This document shows positions 34,158-42,523 of a stretch of DNA of 64,000 bases, piece by piece. Under the pieces are notes generated by a model. The model made no database searches. It had not been told where the DNA came from and worked only from the letters and a program-made list of their open reading frames with translations. Within the stretch, counting starts at the first letter, position 1, and each line of letters starts with the position of its first letter. Origin of the DNA: Lentibacillus siamensis (lineage in GTDB: Bacteria; Bacillota; Bacilli; Bacillales; Amphibacillaceae); NCBI RefSeq assembly GCF_039522605.1, contig NZ_BAAADS010000007.1, forward strand, positions 1 through 64,000, given 5' to 3'. A program made the translations under genes and the position numbers.

Positions 34158-34612
34158 TAAACTGCGACATAACTGCTGGAATGTTTACTATAATTACAGC
34201 TACCTCTTGCCCTGCCGTCCGGGATCGCTCCGGGCGGATGCTTTCCGCGGGCACGGCCTCAGCCCCCTTGAGAAAACCGCTCTGCGGGGTCTTCGGACAC
34301 GTGCTGTTCCCGCAGGAGTCACCGCCCTCCACTCACCCGGACTAGTGTAGTGGTACGTGCGTTTTTCTACAACGGTTTCGATTCAAGCAAAGAGTCATAA
34401 ACGTAAAAATAGCGGAGGAAATACGTGCCCCTACAAAGGGGTATGCCGACGTTGGCCGCAAAGGCCGGTTTTAGTCGGCCTTCCTTCACTCGGGGACAGA
34501 GGCCTAGATGAGACTCCGCAGCGCGGTAGCGCAAGGAGGTTCATCAGCCGCCCACGGAAAGCGACGTGTATTTCCGCAGCGGTGGTAGAGAACCATACTA
34601 TGTCGCAGTTTA
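34158..34612. mobile_element. MITE-like composite element with 14-bp terminal inverted repeats
   Basis: TAAACTGCGACATA (34158-34171) is repeated inverted and perfectly as TATGTCGCAGTTTA (34599-34612), bounding 455 bp. Inside are two divergent copies of a GC-rich ~90-bp unit in opposite orientation. The left copy (about 34238-34325) contains GCTTTCCGCGGGC and CTGCGGGGTCT. The right copy, read on the minus strand (about 34564 down to 34480), contains GCTTTCCGTGGGC and CTGCGGAGTCT. Several internal hairpins exist, for example CCGTCCGG/CCGGGCGG and GGAAATAC/GTATTTCC. It encodes no recognisable transposase, and short reading frames inside have no family resemblance. No clear target-site duplication is visible. 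Similar GC-rich intergenic units are, to my recollection, widespread in Bacillaceae. Confidence 0.7.
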
Positions 34613-34689
34613 ATTCAACCACGATTTACCCATAGTTATTAAATATAGACAGATACGCTAAATTTCTGCAAAAAAATCGCCGTAATCCC

Positions 34690-34718
34690 TTGCATTCCGC
34701 GTAATTAGTTTGTATAAT
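34690..34718 (+). promoter_or_regulatory. Sigma-A promoter 1 of the S10 operon
   Basis: TTGCAT, a 17-bp spacer and TATAAT preceded by TG. It lies about 200 bases upstream of rpsJ and just outside the TIR element. Confidence 0.78.
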
Positions 34719-34757
34719 ACATAGATGTGCAATCTAAAAGTATTTTATTAGAAATGG

Positions 34758-34786
34758 TTGCATTGACCGCATTTTATCTATATAAT
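34758..34786 (+). promoter_or_regulatory. Sigma-A promoter 2 of the S10 operon
   Basis: TTGCAT, a 17-bp spacer and TATAAT: the same hexamers and spacing as promoter 1, 68 bp downstream. Confidence 0.78.
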
Positions 34787-34822
34787 GTGAATGTTGGTCA
34801 CAAAGGCGATGAAGTGAAAGGT

Positions 34823-34862
34823 TGTTGACACACCCGGCCCCTTTGCCATGGCGGGTGGTTAA
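34823..34862 (+). promoter_or_regulatory. Possible S10 leader hairpin
   Basis: CACCCG and CGGGTG pair around a CC-rich loop containing GCC/GGC, about 55 bases before the rpsJ start. It would be in the 5' leader of both promoters. A role in autoregulation is only a guess. Confidence 0.35.
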
Positions 34863-34915
34863 GAAATTTTCACGGAGAATGTCTATTATAAAATGGGCGA
34901 AAAGGAGGGAAAATA

Positions 34916-35224
34916 ATGGCAAAAGAAAAGATTAGAATTCGATTAAAAGCGTATGATCACCGTATTTTAGATCAATCAGCTGAAAAAATTGTAGAAACGG
35001 CTAAGCGTTCAGGTGCAGGTGTATCAGGGCCGATTCCGTTGCCTACAGAGCGTTCAGTATATACTGTTCTGCGTGCTGTGCACAAATACAAAGATGCGCG
35101 CGAACAATTTGAAATGCGTACGCATAAACGCTTAATCGACATTGTTAATCCAACACCGCAAACAGTTGACTCGCTAATGAGACTCGACTTGCCATCAGGT
35201 GTGGATATTGAGATCAAATTATAA
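34916..35224 (+). CDS. rpsJ: 30S ribosomal protein S10
   Basis: 102 residues. It starts with KEKIRIRLKAYDHRILDQSAEKIV and contains the loop with GPIPLPTE. S10 (NusE) also joins the NusB antitermination complex. AAAGGAGGG precedes the ATG. It is the first gene of the S10-spc-alpha cluster, behind tandem promoters. Confidence 0.97.
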   Translation: MAKEKIRIRLKAYDHRILDQSAEKIVETAKRSGAGVSGPIPLPTERSVYTVLRAVHKYKDAREQFEMRTHKRLIDIVNPTPQTVDSLMRLDLPSGVDIEIKL

Positions 35225-35254
35225 ATCATTGTATTAATATAGGAGGTGTAACGG

Positions 35255-35887
35255 ATGGCGAAAGGAATCTTAGGTCGTAAAATCGGCATGACTCAGCTTT
35301 TCTCTGATGAAGGAGAACTTGTACCGGTAACCGTTGTTCAAGCTGAGCCAAACGTTGTATTACAGAAAAAGACATTGGAAAATGATGGCTATAAAGCAAT
35401 ACAAATCGGTTTTGCTGATGAAAAGGAATCACGTACAAATAAAGCGGAAAAAGGTCATGCTGATAAAGCAAACACAGCCCCTAAGCGCTACGTTCGTGAA
35501 ATCCGTAACGCGAATCTTGATGAATATGAAGTAGGTCAAGAATTAAGCGTTGATGTTTTTCAGGTTGGCGAAATGGTGGATGCAACCGGAACTTCAAAAG
35601 GGAAAGGATTCCAGGGTGCGATCAAGCGGCACAATCAGCAACGTGGTCCAAAAACCCATGGTTCCCATTTTCACAGAAGTGCTGGTGCAATGGCTATGGC
35701 AGCTGACCCAGCGCGTGTATTTAAGGGTAAGAAATTACCAGGTCAAATGGGCGGAAAGCAAATTACCAATCAGAACCTTGAAGTAGTAAAAGTGGATACA
35801 GAACGTAACCTGCTTTTGATTAAAGGTAATATTCCTGGTGCAAAGAAATCATTTGTGAAAATCACGAGTGCATTAAAGGCTAACTAA
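35255..35887 (+). CDS. rplC: 50S ribosomal protein L3
   Basis: 210 residues. It begins AKGILGRKIGMTQLF and has the central extension GFQGAIKRHNQQRGPKTHGSH that reaches towards the peptidyl-transferase centre. L3 is an early assembly protein of 23S rRNA. The ribosome binding site is AGGAGGTG. rplD follows after 26 bases. Confidence 0.97.
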   Translation: MAKGILGRKIGMTQLFSDEGELVPVTVVQAEPNVVLQKKTLENDGYKAIQIGFADEKESRTNKAEKGHADKANTAPKRYVREIRNANLDEYEVGQELSVDVFQVGEMVDATGTSKGKGFQGAIKRHNQQRGPKTHGSHFHRSAGAMAMAADPARVFKGKKLPGQMGGKQITNQNLEVVKVDTERNLLLIKGNIPGAKKSFVKITSALKAN

Positions 35888-35913
35888 TCATTTATACGAA
35901 GGGAGGATATGTC

Positions 35914-36537
35914 ATGCCTAAAGTAGCACTATTTAAACAAGATGGATCTCAAGCTGGCGATGTGGAACTGAACGATTCCGTTTTTGGTATTGAACCACAT
36001 ACGCACGCTATGAACGAAGCAGTGCTGATGCAGCGCGCATCACTGCGTCAGGGCACACATGCCGTGAAGAACCGTGCAGAAGTACGGGGCGGAGGACGCA
36101 AGCCTTGGCGTCAAAAAGGAACAGGCCGCGCAAGACAGGGTTCAACCCGCTCGCCGCAATGGGTTGGTGGTGGAACCGTGTTTGGTCCGACACCGCGCAG
36201 CTACAGTTATAAGCTGCCAAAAAAAGTTCGCCGGCTGGCACTGAAATCTGCACTTTCTTCCAAACTCAGTGAAGAGAATGCAGTGGTTTTGGAGAGTATT
36301 TCAATTGACGCTCCAAAAACGAAAGAAGTCGTAAAAATGCTGGAAGCACTTAACGTGGATTCCAAAGCATTGGTTGTAACAGCTGAAACGGATGAAACAG
36401 TTAATCGTTCAGCAAACAATCTTCCAAACGTAAAAGTTCTTACAGTAGCAGAACTGAACGTGCTTGATTTGCTAACGCATGACAAGCTGGTCATCACAAA
36501 AGAAGCAGCTGAAAAAGCAGGGGAGGTGCTTGCATAA
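35914..36537 (+). CDS. rplD: 50S ribosomal protein L4
   Basis: 207 residues. The exit-tunnel loop with GGGRKPWRQKGTGRARQGS is intact; changes here can give macrolide resistance and none is evident. AAGGGAGG precedes the ATG. Its stop and the rplW start overlap by one base (TAATG). Confidence 0.97.
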   Translation: MPKVALFKQDGSQAGDVELNDSVFGIEPHTHAMNEAVLMQRASLRQGTHAVKNRAEVRGGGRKPWRQKGTGRARQGSTRSPQWVGGGTVFGPTPRSYSYKLPKKVRRLALKSALSSKLSEENAVVLESISIDAPKTKEVVKMLEALNVDSKALVVTAETDETVNRSANNLPNVKVLTVAELNVLDLLTHDKLVITKEAAEKAGEVLA

Positions 36538-36824
36538 TGAAAGAACCACGTGATATTATAAAGCGCCCTGTCATTACAGAGAATACTGCTGATTTAATGG
36601 CGGAAAAGAAATATACGTTTGAAGTGGAACCGAAAGCCAATAAAACAGAAATCAAGGATGCTGTTGAACTGGTTTTTGGTGTCAATGTGGTAAAAGTGAA
36701 CACGATGAATATTAAAGGTAAATTCAAGCGGATGGGCCGTTACGGCGGTTACCGCTCAGATCGTAAGAAAGCTATTGTTCAATTATCAGAAGACAGTAAA
36801 GAACTGGACTTCTTTGAAGCGTAA
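36537..36824 (+). CDS. rplW: 50S ribosomal protein L23
   Basis: 95 residues. It starts EPRDIIKRPVITE and carries the conserved GKFKRMGRYGGYRSDRKKA loop. It lies at the tunnel exit and docks trigger factor and SRP. The GGGGAGGTG site is inside the end of rplD, so translation is coupled. Confidence 0.96.
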   Translation: MKEPRDIIKRPVITENTADLMAEKKYTFEVEPKANKTEIKDAVELVFGVNVVKVNTMNIKGKFKRMGRYGGYRSDRKKAIVQLSEDSKELDFFEA

Positions 36825-36852
36825 ATTATAAAAGAGTGAAGGAGGGAAAAAG

Positions 36853-37683
36853 ATGGCGATTAAAAAATTCAAACCGACCTCAAACGGAAGACGTAATATG
36901 TCAACGTCTGATTTTGCAGAGATCACGACTGACACTCCGGAAAGATCCCTGTTAAGTCCGTTGTATAAACGCGGTGGTCGTAACAACCAAGGTAAATTAA
37001 CGACTCGTCATCAGGGCGGCGGTCACAAGCGTCAATATCGTATCATCGACTTCAAGCGCGATAAAGATGGTATACCAGGCAGCGTTGCTACAATCGAATA
37101 CGATCCGAACCGCTCAGCGAATATTGCATTAATCCACTATGCAGATGGAGAAAAACGCTATATTTTAGCACCAAAAGGGATTAAAGTAGGACAAAAAATA
37201 GAAGCTGGCGAGAATGCCGACATTAAACTCGGAAATGCTCTTCCGCTTAAAGACATCCCAGTAGGTACCATCATTCATAACATTGAAATGAAGCCAGGAC
37301 GCGGCGGTCAGATTGCTCGCTCTGCAGGTGCAGATGCACAGGTTCTTGGCCGTGAAGGGAAATACTCATTGGTTCGTTTAGCGTCAGGTGAAGTTCGTTT
37401 GATTTTGTCAACATGCCGTGCGACTGTTGGTCAGGTTGGTAATATCGAGCATGAACTGATCCGCGTTGGTAAAGCAGGCCGTTCAAGATGGTTAGGGAAG
37501 CGCCCGACTGTTCGCGGTTCTGTTATGAACCCTAATGATCACCCACACGGTGGTGGTGAAGGACGTGCGCCTATCGGCCGTAAATCACCAATGTCACCTT
37601 GGGGTAAACCAACCCTTGGTTATAAGACTCGTCAGCGGAACAAACCTACAGATAAATTTATCGTTCGTAAGCGCAAAAAATAA
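36853..37683 (+). CDS. rplB: 50S ribosomal protein L2
   Basis: 276 residues. Recognised from MAIKKFKPTSNGRRN and the C-terminal signature PNDHPHGGGEGRAPIGR with the conserved histidine near the peptidyl-transferase centre. It bridges the subunits through 23S rRNA domain IV. AAGGAGGG precedes the ATG. Confidence 0.97.
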   Translation: MAIKKFKPTSNGRRNMSTSDFAEITTDTPERSLLSPLYKRGGRNNQGKLTTRHQGGGHKRQYRIIDFKRDKDGIPGSVATIEYDPNRSANIALIHYADGEKRYILAPKGIKVGQKIEAGENADIKLGNALPLKDIPVGTIIHNIEMKPGRGGQIARSAGADAQVLGREGKYSLVRLASGEVRLILSTCRATVGQVGNIEHELIRVGKAGRSRWLGKRPTVRGSVMNPNDHPHGGGEGRAPIGRKSPMSPWGKPTLGYKTRQRNKPTDKFIVRKRKK

Positions 37684-37740
37684 ACGGATAGGACGGCGAG
37701 CAATAGAATTCGCCGTTCGATTACGAAAGGAGGTTTATCC

Positions 37741-38019
37741 ATGGGTCGCAGCTTAAAAAAAGGACCTTTTGCAGATGACCATCTATTGAAAAAGATTGAT
37801 AACCTGAATGATACTGATAAAAAACAAGTTGTGAAAACTTGGTCCCGTCGTTCAACAATTTTCCCATCTTTTGTCGGTCATACGATCGCTGTTTACGACG
37901 GACGCAAACATGTGCCTGTCTATGTAACAGAAGATATGGTCGGACACAAATTGGGTGAATTCGCGCCAAGCCGTACGTTTAAAGGACACTCTGGCGATGA
38001 CAAAAAAACAAGACGCTAA
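37741..38019 (+). CDS. rpsS: 30S ribosomal protein S19
   Basis: 92 residues. It begins GRSLKKGPFADDHLL and ends in a basic tail; the conserved HKLGEFAPSRTFKGH segment is present. It is located in the 30S head with S13. AAAGGAGG lies just before the ATG. Confidence 0.97.
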   Translation: MGRSLKKGPFADDHLLKKIDNLNDTDKKQVVKTWSRRSTIFPSFVGHTIAVYDGRKHVPVYVTEDMVGHKLGEFAPSRTFKGHSGDDKKTRR

Positions 38020-38038
38020 TTGAGAGGAGGTACTCCAT

Positions 38039-38380
38039 ATGCAAGCTAAAGCCGTTGCGAAATCAGTTCGTATCGCTCCTCGTAAAGTTCGTTTGGTCAT
38101 AGATTTAATTCGAGGAAAAGAAGTTGGTGAAGCAGTAGCAATCCTGCGTCATACACAACGTGGTGCTTCTCCGGCTGTTGAAAAAGTTTTGAACTCTGCA
38201 ATTGCAAATGCAGAACACAACTATGAAATGGAGCCGGATAATCTGGTGATTTCCGAAGCATTCGTTAACGAAGGTGCTACATTGAAACGTTTCCGTCCAC
38301 GTGCACAAGGTCGTGCAAGTAAAATCAATAAACGCACAAGCCATATTACAGTGGCTGTAACTGAAAAGAAGGAGGGATAG
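38039..38380 (+). CDS. rplV: 50S ribosomal protein L22
   Basis: 113 residues. It contains RIAPRKVRLVIDLIRGK and a tunnel-facing hairpin with ATLKRFRPRAQGRASKI. No insertion or deletion typical of macrolide resistance is seen. The ribosome binding site is GAGAGGAGG. rpsC follows after three bases. Confidence 0.97.
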   Translation: MQAKAVAKSVRIAPRKVRLVIDLIRGKEVGEAVAILRHTQRGASPAVEKVLNSAIANAEHNYEMEPDNLVISEAFVNEGATLKRFRPRAQGRASKINKRTSHITVAVTEKKEG

Positions 38381-38383
38381 TCA

Positions 38384-39025
38384 GTGGGTCAAAAAGTAAA
38401 TCCTAACGGTCTTCGCGTCGGTATCATTAAAGGCTGGGAGTCAAAATGGTATGCAGGCAAAGACTATGCAGACTTACTACATGAAGATATTAAGATTAGA
38501 GAATATCTTGAAAATCGCTTACGCATTGCTGCTGTTTCTTCAATTGAAATTGAACGTGCAGCAAATCGTGTAAATATTACTATTCACACTGGTAAACCCG
38601 GAATGGTTATCGGTAAGGGCGGTTCTGAAGTAGAAGCTCTACGTAAATCATTAAACAGCCTGACAGGCAAGCGGGTCCATATAAACATCATTGAAATTAA
38701 GAAAGTTGACTTGAACGCAACACTGGTTGCTGAAAATATTGCTCGTCAGCTGGAAAATCGTATTTCATTCCGTCGTGCTCAAAAGCAAACCATTCAGCGT
38801 GCAATGCGTGCTGGAGCAAAAGGAATTAAAACACAAGTTTCCGGACGTCTCGGCGGTGCCGATATTGCCCGTGCGGAACATTACAGTGAAGGAACAGTAC
38901 CACTTCATACATTGCGTGCTGATATCGATTATGGCACTGCTGAAGCTGACACCACTTACGGAAAGCTCGGCGTCAAAGTATGGATCTATCGTGGAGAAGT
39001 CCTTCCAACTAAATCCAATAATTAA
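38384..39025 (+). CDS. rpsC: 30S ribosomal protein S3
   Basis: 213 residues. GTG start (GQKVNPNGLRVGIIKGWES) after GGAGGG. The KH domain motif GMVIGKGGSEVEALRK lies near residues 68-83. It lines the mRNA entry channel. Confidence 0.97.
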   Translation: MGQKVNPNGLRVGIIKGWESKWYAGKDYADLLHEDIKIREYLENRLRIAAVSSIEIERAANRVNITIHTGKPGMVIGKGGSEVEALRKSLNSLTGKRVHINIIEIKKVDLNATLVAENIARQLENRISFRRAQKQTIQRAMRAGAKGIKTQVSGRLGGADIARAEHYSEGTVPLHTLRADIDYGTAEADTTYGKLGVKVWIYRGEVLPTKSNN

Positions 39026-39043
39026 GGAAGGGGGAAATGCATT

Positions 39044-39478
39044 ATGTTAATGCCTAAACGCGTAAAATTTCGCAAACAGCATCGTGGTAAAATGAAAGGA
39101 CGTGCAAAAGGCGGTACTTCAGTTTCTTTTGGTGAATATGGGCTGCAAGCAACTGAAGCATCCTGGATTACCAGCCGTCAAATAGAGGCTGCCCGTATTG
39201 CAATGACTCGTTACATGAAACGTGGCGGTAAGGTTTGGATCAAAATATTCCCTGATAAACCATACACTGCAAAGCCCCTTGAAGTTCGGATGGGTTCCGG
39301 TAAAGGTGCTCCTGAAGGATGGGTAGCAGTTGTAAAACCCGGGAAGATCATGTTTGAAATCGCAGGTGTATCAGAAGAAGTAGCTCGTGAAGCATTGCGT
39401 CTTGCTTCTCACAAACTGCCGATTAAAACTAAATTTGTAAAACGTGAAGAAATTGGTGGTGAAATCAATGAAGGCTAA
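39044..39478 (+). CDS. rplP: 50S ribosomal protein L16
   Basis: 144 residues, as in B. subtilis. It starts MLMPKRVKFRKQHRGKM and contains KVWIKIFPDKPYTAKPLEVRMG split across its core, with the GKGAPEGWVAVVKPG loop. It stabilises A-site tRNA. GAAGGGGG precedes the start. The end overlaps rpmC by 11 bases. Confidence 0.97.
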   Translation: MLMPKRVKFRKQHRGKMKGRAKGGTSVSFGEYGLQATEASWITSRQIEAARIAMTRYMKRGGKVWIKIFPDKPYTAKPLEVRMGSGKGAPEGWVAVVKPGKIMFEIAGVSEEVAREALRLASHKLPIKTKFVKREEIGGEINEG

Positions 39479-39659
39479 TGAAATCAGAGAACTAACCACT
39501 GCCGAAATTGAACAAAAAGTGAAATCATTAAAAGAAGAACTTTTTAATTTACGCTTTCAACTTGCAACTGGCCAATTGGAAAACACTGCACGTATTCGTG
39601 AAGTAAAGAAGTCTATTGCCCGAATGAAAACCGTTGTACGCCAGCGTGAACTAGCGTAA
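39468..39659 (+). CDS. rpmC: 50S ribosomal protein L29
   Basis: 63 residues. Two antiparallel helices with the signature KEELFNLRFQLATGQLENTARI. It lies at the tunnel exit next to L23. ATG 39468 follows GGTGGTG inside rplP; a GTG-type earlier start at 39444 would overlap further and lacks similarity. Confidence 0.95.
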   Translation: MKANEIRELTTAEIEQKVKSLKEELFNLRFQLATGQLENTARIREVKKSIARMKTVVRQRELA

Positions 39660-39690
39660 ATAACTGAACAAGAGAGGAGGTTAGCCTCAA

Positions 39691-39954
39691 ATGACTGAGC
39701 GTAATGATCGCAAAGTATACACAGGCCGTGTCGTATCAGATAAAATGGATAAAACAATCACTGTTTTGGTTGAGACTTATAAGTTCCATAAACTGTATGG
39801 CAAGCGTGTTAAATATTCCAAGAAGTTCAAAACACATGATGAAAATAATCAGGCAAAAACCGGTGATATTGTTTCTATCATGGAAACACGTCCGTTATCT
39901 GCCACAAAACGTTTCCGCTTGATTGAAATCGTTGAAGAAGCGGTAATTATATAA
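39691..39954 (+). CDS. rpsQ: 30S ribosomal protein S17
   Basis: 87 residues. The OB-fold protein is recognised from VYTGRVVSDKMDKTITV and the later ETRPLSATKRFRLIEI. It binds 16S rRNA helices early in assembly. GAGAGGAGG precedes the ATG. Confidence 0.96.
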   Translation: MTERNDRKVYTGRVVSDKMDKTITVLVETYKFHKLYGKRVKYSKKFKTHDENNQAKTGDIVSIMETRPLSATKRFRLIEIVEEAVII

Positions 39955-39997
39955 TTAAAGTTCGATCAGTTGGTATCCGAAGGGAGGTCACAGCGAT

Positions 39998-40366
39998 ATG
40001 ATTCAACAAGAAACTCGATTAAAAGTTGCAGATAACTCTGGTGCAAGAGAAGTTTTAACGGTTAAAGTATTGGGCGGATCCGGACGCAAAACAGCCAATA
40101 TCGGTGATGTAATTGTTTGTACGGTAAAACACGCAACACCAGGTGGCGTTGTTAAAAAAGGTGAAGTTGTGAAAGCTGTCATCGTTCGTTCCAAGTCAGG
40201 AATGCGCCGCAAAGATGGATCATATATTCGTTTTGATGAAAATGCTGCCGTAATTATTCGTGACGACAAAAGTCCAAGAGGAACTCGTATCTTCGGACCG
40301 GTTGCACGTGAATTGCGTGATGCAAAATTCATGAAAATCGTATCTCTAGCTCCAGAAGTTTTATAA
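39998..40366 (+). CDS. rplN: 50S ribosomal protein L14
   Basis: 122 residues, the standard length. It begins MIQQETRLKVADNSGAREV and includes the RGTRIFGPVARELRD motif. It forms an intersubunit bridge and is the docking site of the silencing factor RsfS. GAAGGGAGG lies upstream. Confidence 0.97.
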   Translation: MIQQETRLKVADNSGAREVLTVKVLGGSGRKTANIGDVIVCTVKHATPGGVVKKGEVVKAVIVRSKSGMRRKDGSYIRFDENAAVIIRDDKSPRGTRIFGPVARELRDAKFMKIVSLAPEVL

Positions 40367-40404
40367 AGCGAAAAGTAAAGCCTTGTTAAGGAGGTGCGTA
40401 AAGC

Positions 40405-40716
40405 ATGCATGTAAAAAAAGGTGATAAAGTAAAAGTTATTTCCGGAAAAGATCGCGGTAAACAAGGCACTATTTTAGAAGCTTATCCGAAGAAGGAACGT
40501 GTTTTGGTGGAAGGCATTAACATGACCAAAAAACACGCAAAACCTTCACAGGATAACCCGCAAGGTGGAATCCTCAATCAGGAGGCACCTATTCATGTTT
40601 CTAATGTAATGCTGATTGATCCGAAATCAGGCGAGCCAACTCGTGTTGGTTATCAAGCTAAAGATGGAAAAAAAGTCCGTATCGCTAAAAAATCCGGTGA
40701 AGCAGTAGATAAATAG
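40405..40716 (+). CDS. rplX: 50S ribosomal protein L24
   Basis: 103 residues. The N-terminal KOW motif reads KKGDKVKVISGKDRGKQGTI. L24 is an assembly initiator bound near the 5' end of 23S rRNA. The ribosome binding site is AAGGAGGTG. Confidence 0.96.
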   Translation: MHVKKGDKVKVISGKDRGKQGTILEAYPKKERVLVEGINMTKKHAKPSQDNPQGGILNQEAPIHVSNVMLIDPKSGEPTRVGYQAKDGKKVRIAKKSGEAVDK

Positions 40717-40742
40717 TTCGCAGGTGAAAGGAGGGCGACATG

Positions 40743-41282
40743 ATGAACGAACTTAAATCAAAGTATCGCGAAGATATAATATCATCAATGATGAGCAAAT
40801 TTAATTATGAATCAGTTATGCAAGTACCTGGTATTGAAAAAATAGTAATTAACATGGGTGTTGGTGATGCCGTTCAGAACTCAAAAGCATTGGATAATGC
40901 TGTTGAAGAGCTGTCACTAATTTCCGGACAAAAGCCTATGGTTACCCGTGCTAAAAAATCAATTGCCGGATTCCGTTTGCGTGAAGGAATGCCAATCGGT
41001 GCGAAAGTAACGTTGCGCGGTGATCGGATGTACGAATTTCTGCAAAAGTTAATTGCAGTTTCACTTCCGCGTGTACGTGATTTCCGTGGTATTTCCAAAA
41101 AAGCTTTTGATGGCCGGGGTAATTATACGCTTGGCGTTAAAGAACAGCTGATTTTCCCGGAAATTAACTATGATAAAGTAAGCAAAGTGCGTGGTATGGA
41201 TATTGTGATTGTAACAACTTCCAATACTGATGAAGAAGCACGTGAATTGTTGGCTCAGTTAGGCATGCCTTTTCAGAAATAA
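40743..41282 (+). CDS. rplE: 50S ribosomal protein L5
   Basis: 179 residues. It includes KIVINMGVGDAVQNSKALDNA and the P-site loop LPRVRDFRGISKKAFDGRGNY. It anchors 5S rRNA in the central protuberance. Two adjacent ATGs (40740, 40743) follow AGGAGGG; the second matches the family start (M-N) with eight-base spacing. Confidence 0.96.
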   Translation: MNELKSKYREDIISSMMSKFNYESVMQVPGIEKIVINMGVGDAVQNSKALDNAVEELSLISGQKPMVTRAKKSIAGFRLREGMPIGAKVTLRGDRMYEFLQKLIAVSLPRVRDFRGISKKAFDGRGNYTLGVKEQLIFPEINYDKVSKVRGMDIVIVTTSNTDEEARELLAQLGMPFQK

Positions 41283-41310
41283 GCTGAGAGCAATATAAGG
41301 AGGGAAAATT

Positions 41311-41496
41311 GTGGCTAAAAAATCAATGGTTGCGAAACAACAACGCCCGCAGAAATTTAAAGTACGTGAATATACACGCTGCGAACGATGTGGCCGACCG
41401 CATTCAGTAATCCGTAAATTTAAACTTTGCCGTATTTGTTTCCGTGAACTTGCCTATAAAGGTCAAATTCCTGGTGTCAAAAAAGCAAGCTGGTAA
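41311..41496 (+). CDS. rpsZ: 30S ribosomal protein S14, zinc-binding type Z
   Basis: 61 residues. GTG start after AAGGAGGG. Two CxxC pairs (CERCGRPH and CRICF) form the zinc site that defines the short C+ S14. A zinc-independent paralogue, if any, would be elsewhere in the genome. Confidence 0.97.
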   Translation: MAKKSMVAKQQRPQKFKVREYTRCERCGRPHSVIRKFKLCRICFRELAYKGQIPGVKKASW

Positions 41497-41525
41497 ACCC
41501 CGATTAGGGAAGGAGGTAATATGTA

Positions 41526-41924
41526 ATGGTTATGACAGATCCAATCGCAGATATGCTGACCCGCATTCGAAATGCTAACATGGCAGGTCATGATAAGCTG
41601 GAACTTCCGGCTTCCAAAATAAAGAAAGAAATCGCTGATATTCTTAAGCGTGAAGGCTTTGTACGCGATTATGAATTCATTGAAGATAACAAGCAAGGTG
41701 TTCTGCGTATTTTCCTTAAGTACGGCGTTAAAAAGGCACGCGTAATCACTGGCATTAAGCGTATCAGTAAACCGGGCTTGCGCGTATACGCAAAAGCTGA
41801 TGAGGTACCGCGTGTGCTGAACGGTTTGGGAATTGCCATTGTATCCACATCAAACGGTGTGCTGTCCGACAAAGAAGCACGTACACAAGCTGTTGGTGGC
41901 GAAGTACTGGCATATGTTTGGTAA
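41526..41924 (+). CDS. rpsH: 30S ribosomal protein S8
   Basis: 132 residues, as in B. subtilis. It begins VMTDPIADMLTRIRNANM and ends with the GGEVLAYVW signature. It binds the 16S rRNA central domain, and in E. coli represses the spc operon. GGAAGGAGG precedes the ATG. Confidence 0.97.
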   Translation: MVMTDPIADMLTRIRNANMAGHDKLELPASKIKKEIADILKREGFVRDYEFIEDNKQGVLRIFLKYGVKKARVITGIKRISKPGLRVYAKADEVPRVLNGLGIAIVSTSNGVLSDKEARTQAVGGEVLAYVW

Positions 41925-41954
41925 TAAACATCTAAAGACAAGGAGGTGTATGGA

Positions 41955-42491
41955 ATGTCTCGTATAGGACTTAAACCAATTGAAATTCCAGAGGGCGTTG
42001 AAATCAACATGAACGGGAATACAATTACAGTAAAAGGCCCTAAAGGTGAGCTGACAAGAGATTATCATGAAGATATGAAAGTGGTAATTGAAGATAATGT
42101 TCTTACTGTTGAACGTCCAAGTGATCATAAAGAACATCGTGCATTGCATGGTACTACCCGCAGCCTGATTGGCAACATGGTTGAAGGCGTGCACAAAGGT
42201 TTCGAAAAAAATCTTGAAATCAATGGTGTAGGTTACCGTGCGCTGAAGCAGGGTGACAAGGTAGTGATTAACGCCGGTTACTCACACCCAGTGGAAATTG
42301 ATCCAATTGAGGGCATTGAAATAGATGTTCCTAAAAACACACAATTAATTGTTAAGGGTATTAATAAAGAATTGGTTGGTGCAGTTGCTGCAAACATTCG
42401 GGCAATCAGACCACCTGAGCCTTATAAAGGCAAGGGTATTCGCTATGAAGGCGAATATGTACGACAAAAAGAAGGTAAAACTGCTAAATAA
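41955..42491 (+). CDS. rplF: 50S ribosomal protein L6
   Basis: 178 residues. It starts SRIGLKPIEIPEGVEI and includes the C-terminal signature PEPYKGKGIRYEGEYVRQKEGK nearly intact. It lies near the factor-binding site. ATG 41955 is eight bases after AGGAGG; an in-frame GTG at 41946 overlaps that site and is rejected. Confidence 0.97.
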   Translation: MSRIGLKPIEIPEGVEINMNGNTITVKGPKGELTRDYHEDMKVVIEDNVLTVERPSDHKEHRALHGTTRSLIGNMVEGVHKGFEKNLEINGVGYRALKQGDKVVINAGYSHPVEIDPIEGIEIDVPKNTQLIVKGINKELVGAVAANIRAIRPPEPYKGKGIRYEGEYVRQKEGKTAK

Positions 42492-42523
42492 GGTTAGTTA
42501 GGGAGCAGAAAGGAGTGACCTAG

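Noticed and set aside
34066..34635. Several 60-95 codon open frames in the tuf-rpsJ interval
   Set aside because: They run through the GC-rich inverted repeat units on both strands, have no ribosome binding sites, and their composition reflects the repeat. They are better explained by the element.
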